Positions 15,589 to 22,516 of a stretch of DNA of 64,000 nucleotides are shown here, piece by piece. The stretch is from Leisingera aquaemixtae. Its GTDB lineage: Bacteria; Pseudomonadota; Alphaproteobacteria; Rhodobacterales; Rhodobacteraceae. Below the pieces are notes generated by a model. The model did not search any database. It was given only the letters and a program-made list of their open reading frames with translations, and was not told where the DNA came from. The translations under genes and the position numbers were made by a program. Where the stretch lies: the NCBI RefSeq assembly GCF_019801145.1, contig NZ_JAHVJQ010000006.1, positions 186,001 to 250,000 on the forward strand, given 5' to 3'. How positions within the stretch are numbered: position 1 is the first letter of the stretch; each line of letters opens with the position of its first letter.

Positions 15589-15615
15589 TTGCACGCCCCC
15601 GGGGTGTGCTATAAA
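15589..15615 (+). promoter_or_regulatory. sigma-70-type promoter of tRNA-His
   Basis: TTGCAC at 15589-15594 and TATAAA at 15610-15615, with a 15-base spacer, lie 13 bases before the mature tRNA 5' end. The spacing is shorter than the usual 17. Confidence 0.5.
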
Positions 15616-15627
15616 TGCCCCCTCAGT

Positions 15628-15704
15628 GCCGCCTTAGCTCAGTTGGTTAGAGCGCTGGATTGTGGATCCAGAGGTCCCCCGTTCAAGCCGGGGAGGCGGT
15701 ACCA
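15628..15704 (+). tRNA. tRNA-His (GTG)
   Basis: A full cloverleaf is visible: acceptor GCCGCCT/AGGCGGT, D-arm GCTC...GAGC, anticodon stem CTGGA/TCCAG with loop TTGTGGA (anticodon GTG at 15662-15664), T-arm CCCCG/CGGGG with TTCAAGC, and encoded CCA at 15702-15704. The base before G1 is T, not G, and the discriminator is A. This matches the unusual alphaproteobacterial tRNA-His that lacks G-1. G1 would pair with U72. Confidence 0.97.
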
Positions 15705-15996
15705 TCCTCTCTCACAGATCTGCCTGCCTTTTGTGCTCTTTTGCGGCTGCATTAGAGCAAAGCGCGTGCCGCCTCCTGCCATTCGCGCAGAGCACCTCCG
15801 GGGCATGCGGTGCCACTAACAAGGCGGCCGACGGGCGGATTTTCATGTTTTTTTAGGGGTGCCCCGGTGGCGGCCTGCACTAGCTCAGCGCAACGGAAGC
15901 TGGCTTTCGGGTGCTGGCAGAAATGGCCGTGCGGCGTCCAGCCGGAACCGGGTATTGCTTGGACGGCGGAAGTATCCCGCCGCCCCGGCGGAGGGC
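15705..15996. other. spacer after tRNA-His
   Basis: About 290 bases without a supported gene. Short inverted GC-rich pieces occur near 15965-15990 but without a T-run. No promoter, repeat or RNA gene was recognised. Confidence 0.4.
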
Positions 15997-16347
15997 TTAA
16001 TCTGCTGGACCGGTTGTCGTCGTTGTTGTTGTCGAGCTGTCATCGTCGTCAGCAATCACAACCAGAAGCAGGGCGCCGCCGACAACAGCCGCGGTGGCTT
16101 CGGCAGAAAGGCCGGTCTCAGGCAGCCCGTTGGTATTGGCCTGTGCCACGGTCTGGGCACCGGGAGCCTGGCATGTGACCTGCAGCGAGCCGTTCGCAAG
16201 ATAGGTGGCAGAGACAGGCGTTCCGGCACCGCAGGCCAGGCGCCGCTTGGCCTCTTCCAGTGCCGGATCCGCCTGGGCAAATGCGGCCTGGCTGGCGAAA
16301 GTCAGCGGAATTATCATGGTGATTGCCTGCAAGATACTGGTACGCAT
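15997..16347 (-). CDS. exported small protein with C-terminal membrane segment and Asp/Thr tail
   Basis: A 116-residue protein with a signal peptide ending in AAFA-Q (about residue 24). The mature part has two cysteines (in RRLACG and LQVTCQ). A hydrophobic span follows near residues 84-98 (TAAVVGGALLLVVIA), then a tail of four aspartates, two serines and seven threonines. The tail is encoded by a GTC/GTT-type triplet run on the plus strand, which could slip during replication. Similar hydrophobic-plus-DDDD-Thr tails are seen in other proteobacterial exported proteins. Function unknown; it is divergent from the exported protein at 16514. Confidence 0.7.
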   Translation of the reverse strand: MRTSILQAITMIIPLTFASQAAFAQADPALEEAKRRLACGAGTPVSATYLANGSLQVTCQAPGAQTVAQANTNGLPETGLSAEATAAVVGGALLLVVIADDDDSSTTTTTTTGPAD

Positions 16348-16513
16348 GGGAAAAAGCCCTTATGATTTGTGAACACTTTTAGGTTAGCCAGCGGCCGGCT
16401 GCCAAGCAACATAACGCTGCAGCCGCGGCGGGGCTCCGGCAAAATGCCGCGCAGCGGTGCTGAGCGATAAGCGGTTTCGGGCCACTGTTAAGAGTCTTAG
16501 TGAGGGTGAGGAC

Positions 16514-17095
16514 ATGTTCAAGGCAGCGATAAGCAGTGTGATTGCAGGGGTTTCCAGCCTGGGGGTGGCTGCTGCGCCCGCCTTGGCTCAGGCGCCCGGG
16601 CCGATTGTCTACTCAGTTGTGGTGCCCGCCGGGGAGTTCGGTTCGGCGGCGTATTTGGCAGAGCTTCTGGGAACTCTGGCCGCGGCCAAGGCCTTTTGCC
16701 GGGCCACCGGTGATTCTGCGCTTCAGGTGGATTGCTTGTCGGAGCGGCTGGAGACCGCGGCCGGCGGCATTCCCCAGGGCACCGACTATGACGAGGTGCG
16801 CGGGGTGCTGCAGGACACGTCAGCGCGGCTGAAGCGGCTGGCCCGCCAGAACAGGGATCCGGGCCGGGGCCGGGTGACTGTCACCAGCTCTGCGAACCCG
16901 GCTGAACGCACCGCCCGCCCGCTGACCCCGGTGACCGCCGCGGCCCAGGCTGCGGTGAACCAGGAAGCCGCCCGTATCCTCGAGGAAGCCGCAACCGTTC
17001 TCTTGCGCAGTGCCGAGGCCGCTCAGGAGCGCCAGACACAATATGCCCAGATTGCCGCGGCAATCGATTCCAACAAGGTGCTGCTGAGGTCCTGA
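16514..17095 (+). CDS. exported alanine-rich helical protein
   Basis: A 193-residue protein with a signal peptide ending APALA-Q (about residue 26). The ATG at 16514 has GAGGGTGAGG upstream; earlier in-frame starts would place a charged segment before the signal peptide. The mature protein is rich in Ala, Arg and Glu and probably helical, with two cysteines (AFCRATG and VDCLSE) about 16 residues apart. A long C-terminal helix (EAARILEEAATVLLRSAEA) could form a coiled coil. No family recognised. It is divergent from the Asp/Thr-tailed protein and separated from it by 166 bases. Confidence 0.68.
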   Translation: MFKAAISSVIAGVSSLGVAAAPALAQAPGPIVYSVVVPAGEFGSAAYLAELLGTLAAAKAFCRATGDSALQVDCLSERLETAAGGIPQGTDYDEVRGVLQDTSARLKRLARQNRDPGRGRVTVTSSANPAERTARPLTPVTAAAQAAVNQEAARILEEAATVLLRSAEAAQERQTQYAQIAAAIDSNKVLLRS

Positions 17096-17106
17096 CCGGA
17101 CCCGGC

Positions 17107-17412
17107 TCAGTCGGCGATCTGAATGTCCTGACGCAGCGCGCCGGACTCGCGGTCGAAGATCAGGATGCGGTTGTCCCGGCTGACAATGGCGATCCAGCCG
17201 CGCCCCAGCGTCACCGCTTCGGCTTCCACGCCCTCGGGCAGGGCGATTTCTGCGGGAAGCGTTGCCTCATTGCCTTGCAGGCGGATGACAAGCAGCGAGA
17301 TTATCAATACAAGCCCGCCAATCATCACCACCGTCAGGGTGGTCACCAGCCGCCGCAGGAACCGGATCTGCGGCGGTTCCTGTTGGATTTCGGTCTCGGA
17401 AGGATCAGTCAT
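17107..17412 (-). CDS. DUF6476-like single-span membrane protein
   Basis: A 101-residue protein: hydrophilic N-terminus, one membrane helix at about residues 23-46 (TTLTVVMIGGLVLIISLLVI), then a small domain ending GWIAIVSRDNRILIFDRESG. This resembles the roseobacter DUF6476 family. The ATG taken at 17412 shares two bases with the rluD start codon on the other strand; an in-frame ATG at 17439 would lengthen the overlap. Role unknown; the C-terminal part is probably periplasmic. Confidence 0.78.
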   Translation of the reverse strand: MTDPSETEIQQEPPQIRFLRRLVTTLTVVMIGGLVLIISLLVIRLQGNEATLPAEIALPEGVEAEAVTLGRGWIAIVSRDNRILIFDRESGALRQDIQIAD

Positions 17413-18436
17413 GGGCAGCCGCCGGATTGAGTTTGTCATCGCGGAAAACCCGCCTAAGCGGCTTGATAAAGCGGTTTCGCGCGATGTGCCAGAGGAGGCG
17501 TCGCTGTCGCGCACCCGGCTGGCCCGGCTGATCGAGGAGGGCGCGCTGACGGTCGACGGCGCCGTGGTGCAGGATGCTAAGGCCAGGGTCGAAGCGGGCG
17601 CGCTGATCGCCATTCTAGTGGAGGAGGCTGAGGACAGCCACATCGGCCCCGAGGATATCCCGCTGGAGATCGTCTATGAGGACGATGACCTCATCGTCAT
17701 CAACAAGCCTGCGGGCATGGTGGTGCATCCGGCGCCGGGATCGCCCTCGGGCACGCTGGTCAACGCGCTGCTGCACCATTTCGGCGGCAACCTTTCCGGC
17801 GTCGGCGGCGTCAAACGCCCCGGTATCGTGCACCGGATCGACAAGGAAACCAGCGGCCTTCTTGTGGTGGCCAAATCCGACGCTGCCCACCAGGGCCTGG
17901 CGGCGCAGTTCGAGAAGCACACGGTGGAGCGTTACTATCAGGCGGTCTGCTACGGCGTGCCGGACGGCAACGACCCCCGCCTGCGCGGGGTGAAGGGTGC
18001 CAGCTTTGAACCCGGCAATATCCTCAAGCTCACCACCCAGCTGGCGCGGCACAAGACCGACCGCCAGCGTCAGGCAGTTCTGTTCCAGGGCGGCCGCCAC
18101 GCGGTGACCCGGGCCCGGATCTGCGAAAGCTTCGGCAATCCGCCCTCTGCGGCGCTGATCGAATGCTGGCTGGAGACCGGCCGCACCCACCAGATCCGGG
18201 TGCATATGGCCCATGCCGGCCACGGGCTGATTGGCGACCCCACCTATGGCGGCCGCCGCAAATTGGCCGCCAAGGCGCTGAGCCCGGCGGCGCAGGCCGC
18301 GGTGCAGGCTTTCCCGCGTCAGGCGCTGCATGCGGCGGTGCTTGGGTTTGATCATCCGGTGACCGGTGAGGCTCTCAGATTCGAGGCCCCGCTGCCGCAG
18401 GACATGGCTGGTCTGCTGGCGGTTTTGCGCCAGTAA
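17411..18436 (+). CDS. RluA/RluD family pseudouridine synthase
   Basis: A 341-residue enzyme. Residues 15-75 form an S4 RNA-binding domain. The catalytic domain follows, with HRIDKETSG at residues 141-149 (Asp144 is the expected nucleophile), INKPAGMVVHPAPG, and the C-terminal GRTHQIRVH motif. It resembles RluD, which modifies helix 69 of 23S rRNA, although RluC-type specificity cannot be excluded. The start at 17411 follows GAAGGA. It is divergent from the DUF6476-like gene with overlapping start codons. Confidence 0.93.
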   Translation: MGSRRIEFVIAENPPKRLDKAVSRDVPEEASLSRTRLARLIEEGALTVDGAVVQDAKARVEAGALIAILVEEAEDSHIGPEDIPLEIVYEDDDLIVINKPAGMVVHPAPGSPSGTLVNALLHHFGGNLSGVGGVKRPGIVHRIDKETSGLLVVAKSDAAHQGLAAQFEKHTVERYYQAVCYGVPDGNDPRLRGVKGASFEPGNILKLTTQLARHKTDRQRQAVLFQGGRHAVTRARICESFGNPPSAALIECWLETGRTHQIRVHMAHAGHGLIGDPTYGGRRKLAAKALSPAAQAAVQAFPRQALHAAVLGFDHPVTGEALRFEAPLPQDMAGLLAVLRQ

Positions 18437-18474
18437 ACTGACAGCAAATAAGCGTGTTCCGTCCTGTGATGCAA

Positions 18475-18503
18475 TTCACAGACGAAAAGACTCGGGCTAA
18501 CAT
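18475..18503 (+). promoter_or_regulatory. rpoH promoter (sigma-70 type)
   Basis: TTCACA at 18475-18480, a 17-base spacer and TAACAT at 18498-18503 give a plausible promoter. It predicts a leader of about 88 bases before rpoH. A heat-shock-type promoter was not clearly seen. Confidence 0.5.
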
Positions 18504-18519
18504 AGAAGAATTCCTTAAG

Positions 18520-18573
18520 CGGTCCTTGAAAAGGACTTAGCGCTAACACATATGCGCTAATGTTAAGTCCTTA
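18520..18573 (+). promoter_or_regulatory. rpoH leader with mutually exclusive hairpins
   Basis: GTCCTT (18522-18527) can pair with AAGGAC (18531-18536). The same AAGGACTTA (18531-18539) can instead pair with TAAGTCCTT (18564-18572), with an inner TTAGCGC/GCGCTAA pairing. The second hairpin ends about 10 bases before the rpoH ribosome site GGGAGGGA. Two competing folds immediately upstream of a heat-shock sigma gene suggest a thermosensor or attenuator, but this has not been tested. Confidence 0.5.
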
Positions 18574-18597
18574 TACATTTTGGGAGGGACACTTTAT

Positions 18598-19494
18598 ATG
18601 GCGAATTATGCAAACTTGCCTGCCCCGACGCCCGAAGGCGGCCTGAACCGGTATCTCCAGGAAATCCGCAAGTTTCCGCTATTGGAGCCGGAAGAGGAAT
18701 ACATGCTGGCCAAGCGCTGGGTCGAGGAACAGGATGCGGCTTCGGCCCACAAGATGGTGACGTCCCATCTGCGGCTCGCGGCCAAAATCGCCATGGGCTA
18801 CCGCGGCTACGGCCTGCCGCAGGCGGAAGTGATCTCCGAGGCCAACGTCGGCCTGATGCAGGCGGTGAAACGTTTCGACCCGGAAAAGGGCTTCCGCCTG
18901 GCAACCTACGCCATGTGGTGGATCCGCGCCTCGATCCAGGAATACATCCTGCGCTCTTGGTCGCTGGTGAAGCTGGGCACCACCTCGGCGCAGAAAAAAC
19001 TGTTCTTCAACCTGCGTAAGGCGAAGGCCCGCATCGGCGCGCTGGAGGAGGGCGACCTGCGCCCCGAAAACGTCGCGCAGATTGCCAATGACCTTGGCGT
19101 GACCGAGGAAGAAGTGATCTCGATGAACCGCCGGATGTCCGGCGGCGATGCGTCCTTGAATGCCACTGTCGGCTCTGAGGGCGAAGGCACCATGCAGTGG
19201 CAGGACTGGCTGGAGGATGAAGACGCTGACCAGGCCGGCGACTACGAAGCCCGCGATGAGCTGGAAGCCCGCCGCGAGCTGCTGGCAGAGGCGCTGGACG
19301 TGCTGAATGACCGGGAGAAGGACATCCTGACCCAGCGCCGCCTGATGGATCAGGTGGTCACCCTGGAGGAACTGAGCACGCAGTACAACGTCAGCCGCGA
19401 GCGGATCCGCCAGATCGAGGTGCGCGCGTTCGAGAAACTGCAGAAGAAGATGCGCGATCTGGCAATGGAAAAGGGCATGCTGACCGGCGCCTGA
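18598..19494 (+). CDS. rpoH: RNA polymerase sigma-32 factor RpoH
   Basis: A 298-residue sigma factor. Region 2 has the [23 protein letters not shown] stretch, and region 2.4 the [19 protein letters not shown] stretch at about residues 100-118. The RpoH-specific Q(R/K)KLFFNLR box is present as [10 protein letters not shown]. Region 4 ends with [18 protein letters not shown]. The ATG at 18598 follows GGGAGGGA. It directs heat-shock gene transcription. Roseobacters often have more than one RpoH; which copy this is cannot be told. The leader can adopt alternative folds. Confidence 0.96.
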   Translation: MANYANLPAPTPEGGLNRYLQEIRKFPLLEPEEEYMLAKRWVEEQDAASAHKMVTSHLRLAAKIAMGYRGYGLPQAEVISEANVGLMQAVKRFDPEKGFRLATYAMWWIRASIQEYILRSWSLVKLGTTSAQKKLFFNLRKAKARIGALEEGDLRPENVAQIANDLGVTEEEVISMNRRMSGGDASLNATVGSEGEGTMQWQDWLEDEDADQAGDYEARDELEARRELLAEALDVLNDREKDILTQRRLMDQVVTLEELSTQYNVSRERIRQIEVRAFEKLQKKMRDLAMEKGMLTGA

Positions 19495-19516
19495 TTTCCG
19501 GAATTGGCAGCAAAGT

Positions 19517-19548
19517 TGAAAGGCGGTGCAGTGCACCGCCTTTTTTTT
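19517..19548 (+). terminator. rho-independent terminator after rpoH
   Basis: A 9-pair perfect stem, GGCGGTGCA pairing with TGCACCGCC around one central base (19522-19540), followed by eight T. Confidence 0.93.
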
Positions 19549-20008
19549 CCCTGGCGATGATGCTGGCTTTACGGCATTGGTGCTGCCGCCATGTTTCGCG
19601 TGCGAAACATTGGGTCAACAACGCTGACCCGGAGAGCTGGCGGATGCTGGCGGTAAACCTGTCTGGCACGGGCCTGGCGGAATACTGGGTGCGCGGCTGG
19701 ATAGGGAGGCTGGCAGAATTGCTGGCGGACTGTGCTAGGCGCGGCTGGCTGAAATCACTCTGGTTGCTGGCGAAGCTTGCTGTCTGGCTGCCCTGACGGG
19801 TGGCTGGAGCGCTGGCTGCTTGCTGCCGGTGATTCTGGCTTGCTTGCAATTTCTGCATTCTATGTAGCTGGCAGCTGCAGGGCGGTCAATGGAAAATGCA
19901 ATAAAATCAAATAGTTGACAGAATCGCTCAGAAATTGCCGCCAGCTGCCTCTGGTCAGGCCTCCCTCCCGCTCCTAAAATCACATCCTCTGGCACGGGAG
20001 GAAGGATC
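19549..20008. other. 460-base spacer, TGGC-rich with one palindrome
   Basis: No gene is supported. At 19591-19610 lies ATGTTTCGCGTGCGAAACAT, two 9-base arms around GT, a possible protein-binding site. From about 19630 to 19880 the plus strand is dense in CTGGC/GCTGGC units. They create a tryptophan-rich open frame (19557-19796) that has no ribosome site and is probably not coding. The last 100 bases lead into the zinc-finger gene, which has GGAAGG upstream. Confidence 0.4.
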
Positions 20009-20278
20009 ATGGCAGGCGGCTGGGCGCAGGACGGCGCGGTGAATGAGCAGATCGAGGCGTCGATCAATGATGAGCTTGCACGGATGAAGGCCCAGAAACG
20101 GCCGGTGGGCGAAAGCCTCACCCATTGCGCCGAATGCGAGGAGCCGATCCCGGAAAAGCGCCGCATCGCCATTTCCGGCGTTAAGCTCTGCATCGACTGC
20201 CAGCAGGAGCGCGACGGCGCCCATCAGGCCCGCGGCGGCATCAACCGGCGCGGTTCCAAGGACAGCCAGCTGAAATAA
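20009..20278 (+). CDS. DksA/TraR family C4 zinc finger protein
   Basis: An 89-residue protein with a C4 zinc finger: CAEC at residues 40-43 and CIDC at about 61-64, the TraR/DksA type. The preceding helix (IEASINDELARMKAQ) is shorter than in full DksA, as in YbiI/TraR-like proteins. Such proteins can bind the RNA polymerase secondary channel. Whether this one does is unknown, since the acidic tip residues of DksA are not obvious. A strong GGAGGAAGG ribosome site precedes the ATG. Confidence 0.9.
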   Translation: MAGGWAQDGAVNEQIEASINDELARMKAQKRPVGESLTHCAECEEPIPEKRRIAISGVKLCIDCQQERDGAHQARGGINRRGSKDSQLK

Positions 20279-20294
20279 CTTTACCTGCCTCCGG

Positions 20295-21620
20295 TCAGGT
20301 TGGTTTGCCGTCCGGTACGTGGACGGGCGCGGGCGCAAGGCCGTTAGGCGGGCAGTAGCGCAGCATGGGGATCAGGCGGCCTAGCCAGCGCAGTTTGCCG
20401 TGTTGTTCGATCCACAGCGCATAGGCGACATAGGTTGGATCCTCGGACAGGTGCTTTTCCTCGGCCTTGGCACGCAGGAAATAGATTCCGTTGATGCCCA
20501 GCAGCAGCAGGCAGTGGCGCAGCGCCTCGGCGGCGCCTTCGGTGGTGAAGAAGGGCACCGACAGCAGCCACCAGGAGATGTTCTTGAACAGATACGACGG
20601 GTGGCGGGTCCAGCGGTAGGGGCCGTTGGTGATGATGCCGCGGTGGGTCAGGTTGGAAAACCGGATGCCAAAGGAGGCATTGGCCCAGGCCCACAGCACC
20701 TTGGATGTGATGATGGCAGCGCCCCAAAGGAACACCCAGGGCCCCCAGCTGTCTCCGAACATGTCCAGCCAGCCGATGCCGTCGTTGTACTCCAGATACT
20801 TGCGGCCGATGACGGAAAAGAACGGCACATACATCGCCAGGGTCACCACCCAGCCCCAGAACAGCGGGTTGCAGGAGCGGATATGCGAATTGGTGAGCCG
20901 CAGGGTCAGAACATAGCCGATGCTGACAAAGGCCAGGTCGACACCTACCGCCAGCCGGCCGGTGTAGCTGACAAAGGCGGGAAAGCTCTCCACCGCCGCG
21001 GTCAGCGGGGTTTCCAGCAGATAGGCGGCATTGCCGCTGAAATAGACAAACATCAGCGGCAGAAAGAACCCCTTGATCAGCCAGCCGAGGCCGAAGTCCA
21101 GCAATGCTGCCCGCTCCGCCAGGGGCAGGCGGCCCAGAAACAGATTGCCGGCGTGGAAATAACCGTCCTCTGGCGCGTCCATCCAAGGATCGGTGGCGAT
21201 GAAATAGGGAACCGCCAGAAGCAGCAGCACCGGGAGGCAGGTGCGGCATGCCTCCCAGAACGGCGAGTAGAAAGAACGGTGGTACTCCGGAAACAGCCAA
21301 TAGGCCGCGGCGATCACGGCCAGGGTGCCCCAGAGGCCGATCAGCTTCACCAGGATCCGGGGCCAGTTGATGCGCTGCCATTGCAGCACTGCAGGCTGCA
21401 CAAGCCCGGCTGTTTTATGGCGGTACACCCGCAGCACCAGGACTTCATGCGCCATCATCGGCAGCGCGGTGGCCAGCATCGCAAAAACCCCGGCCTCGAC
21501 CCGTCCGGTTCCGGTGCCCCGCATCAGGATCAAGGCGGCAAAGTAGCCTGCAAGGCCGAGCAGCATGGTGACTTGGCTGGTCGCTGAGGTTGGCGGGGCT
21601 GATCTGGGGTGTTCACTCAT
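20295..21620 (-). CDS. ICMT-like integral membrane methyltransferase family protein
   Basis: A 441-residue, strongly hydrophobic protein with about nine or more membrane spans. The C-terminal part carries the isoprenylcysteine carboxylmethyltransferase/PEMT-like signature: GIITNGPYRWTRHPSYLFKN at about residues 330-349, then RAKAEEKHLSEDPTYVAY. This places SAM and lipid-like substrates in the likely reaction. The long N-terminal membrane region is unusual for the core ICMT family, which is about 200 residues. The substrate is unknown. It converges with the zinc finger gene. Confidence 0.8.
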   Translation of the reverse strand: MSEHPRSAPPTSATSQVTMLLGLAGYFAALILMRGTGTGRVEAGVFAMLATALPMMAHEVLVLRVYRHKTAGLVQPAVLQWQRINWPRILVKLIGLWGTLAVIAAAYWLFPEYHRSFYSPFWEACRTCLPVLLLLAVPYFIATDPWMDAPEDGYFHAGNLFLGRLPLAERAALLDFGLGWLIKGFFLPLMFVYFSGNAAYLLETPLTAAVESFPAFVSYTGRLAVGVDLAFVSIGYVLTLRLTNSHIRSCNPLFWGWVVTLAMYVPFFSVIGRKYLEYNDGIGWLDMFGDSWGPWVFLWGAAIITSKVLWAWANASFGIRFSNLTHRGIITNGPYRWTRHPSYLFKNISWWLLSVPFFTTEGAAEALRHCLLLLGINGIYFLRAKAEEKHLSEDPTYVAYALWIEQHGKLRWLGRLIPMLRYCPPNGLAPAPVHVPDGKPT

Positions 21621-21811
21621 TCTGCTCGAACCGGATGCTCATTCCGTTGCCACATGATGCTAGCCCGCGCCCGCGCGGTTTCATCTTTTTTACTGCGGAT
21701 TGCCTGCGGGAGCGTGCCGGAGGGCAGTCAATTGAAGTGAGTGCGGGCAGGGGGACGCCTGATCCTGGCAGAGCCGTTGCGGCCCGGCACTCCGCCATGA
21801 ACTGCGGGCTT

Positions 21812-22036
21812 TCATCGCCTTTTGCGCCGCAGCCAGCGGCGGATCAGCTTTATGTCCATGGCGGCGATCAGCACGCCAAGCGGGATCATCCAGAAGCCGA
21901 GGACCGGCAGGAACCCGAATATCCCGCCCAATATCAGCAGAACCCCCAGCAGCAGCCTCAGCCCGGGCGGAACCCGGGCGCGCACCCAGGCAAAGAACGG
22001 GCGGAAGCGTTCTTTCAGGGAGGGCTTTCGCGTCAT
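21812..22036 (-). CDS. small basic membrane protein
   Basis: A 74-residue protein: basic N-terminus, a hydrophobic region from about residue 25 to 62 that may form two short spans (LRLLLGVLLILGGIFGFLP and FWMIPLGVLIAAMDI), and a very basic C-terminus. The central GGIFGFLPVLGFWM recalls PGPGW-like small membrane proteins, but the match is loose. Its start follows the acetyltransferase stop directly, so it is the last gene of the pepF operon. Function unknown. Confidence 0.75.
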   Translation of the reverse strand: MTRKPSLKERFRPFFAWVRARVPPGLRLLLGVLLILGGIFGFLPVLGFWMIPLGVLIAAMDIKLIRRWLRRKRR

Positions 22037-22516
22037 TCAGCGGCCTTTCAGCTCCATCCTCAGAATATGCTGGGGGCCGGCCAGTCCGTGGGGGTGGATG
22101 CCGCCGGTATCCTGAAATCCGCCCTTCAGATAGCAGCGGATGGCGCCGGGGTTCTGCAGGTTGACTGTCAGCACCACTGCGCCGCGGCCGGGGTAAAGGG
22201 CGGGCAGATAGGTTTTCAGGGCCGCCACGGTGGCGGTGGCAAGGCCTTTGCCCTGTTCGCCGCGGTCGATCATAAAAGCTCGCAGACCCAGGTCTTGCGG
22301 TGCAGCGAAGCTGTAAGTCTCATGATACAGCCGGTCGATCTTGAAAAAGCCGGCCGCGCCGCTGCCGTTGAGGATGGCGTGGAAATCCACGCCATCCTCA
22401 TCTTCTTCAAAGGCCTGCGCCACGGTCCCGGAAAAGCGGGTCTGATCCGGCTCCACCTGAATATGGCGCACCAGGTCAAACTCGCTGCGGGCCACCGGGC
22501 GCAGGCTGAGGGTCAT
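22037..22516 (-). CDS. GNAT family N-acetyltransferase
   Basis: A 159-residue GNAT protein. The acetyl-CoA-binding motif is RGEQGKGLATATVAALKTYL at about residues 84-103, and LTVNLQNPGAIRCYLKGGF is the later conserved block. The start overlaps the pepF stop (TAATG), so it is translated as part of the pepF - GNAT - membrane protein operon. The substrate is unknown; linkage with an oligopeptidase could hint at peptide or amino-acid modification. Confidence 0.88.
   Translation of the reverse strand: MTLSLRPVARSEFDLVRHIQVEPDQTRFSGTVAQAFEEDEDGVDFHAILNGSGAAGFFKIDRLYHETYSFAAPQDLGLRAFMIDRGEQGKGLATATVAALKTYLPALYPGRGAVVLTVNLQNPGAIRCYLKGGFQDTGGIHPHGLAGPQHILRMELKGR

Noticed and set aside
19591-19610. 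Possible ParB parS site
   Set aside because: The arms match TGTTTC/GAAACA, but the centre is two bases longer than the parS consensus, so it was kept only as an unexplained palindrome.
19557-19796. Tryptophan-rich 79-codon open frame
   Set aside because: It begins right behind the rpoH terminator without a ribosome site, and its composition is explained by the TGGC-rich DNA.
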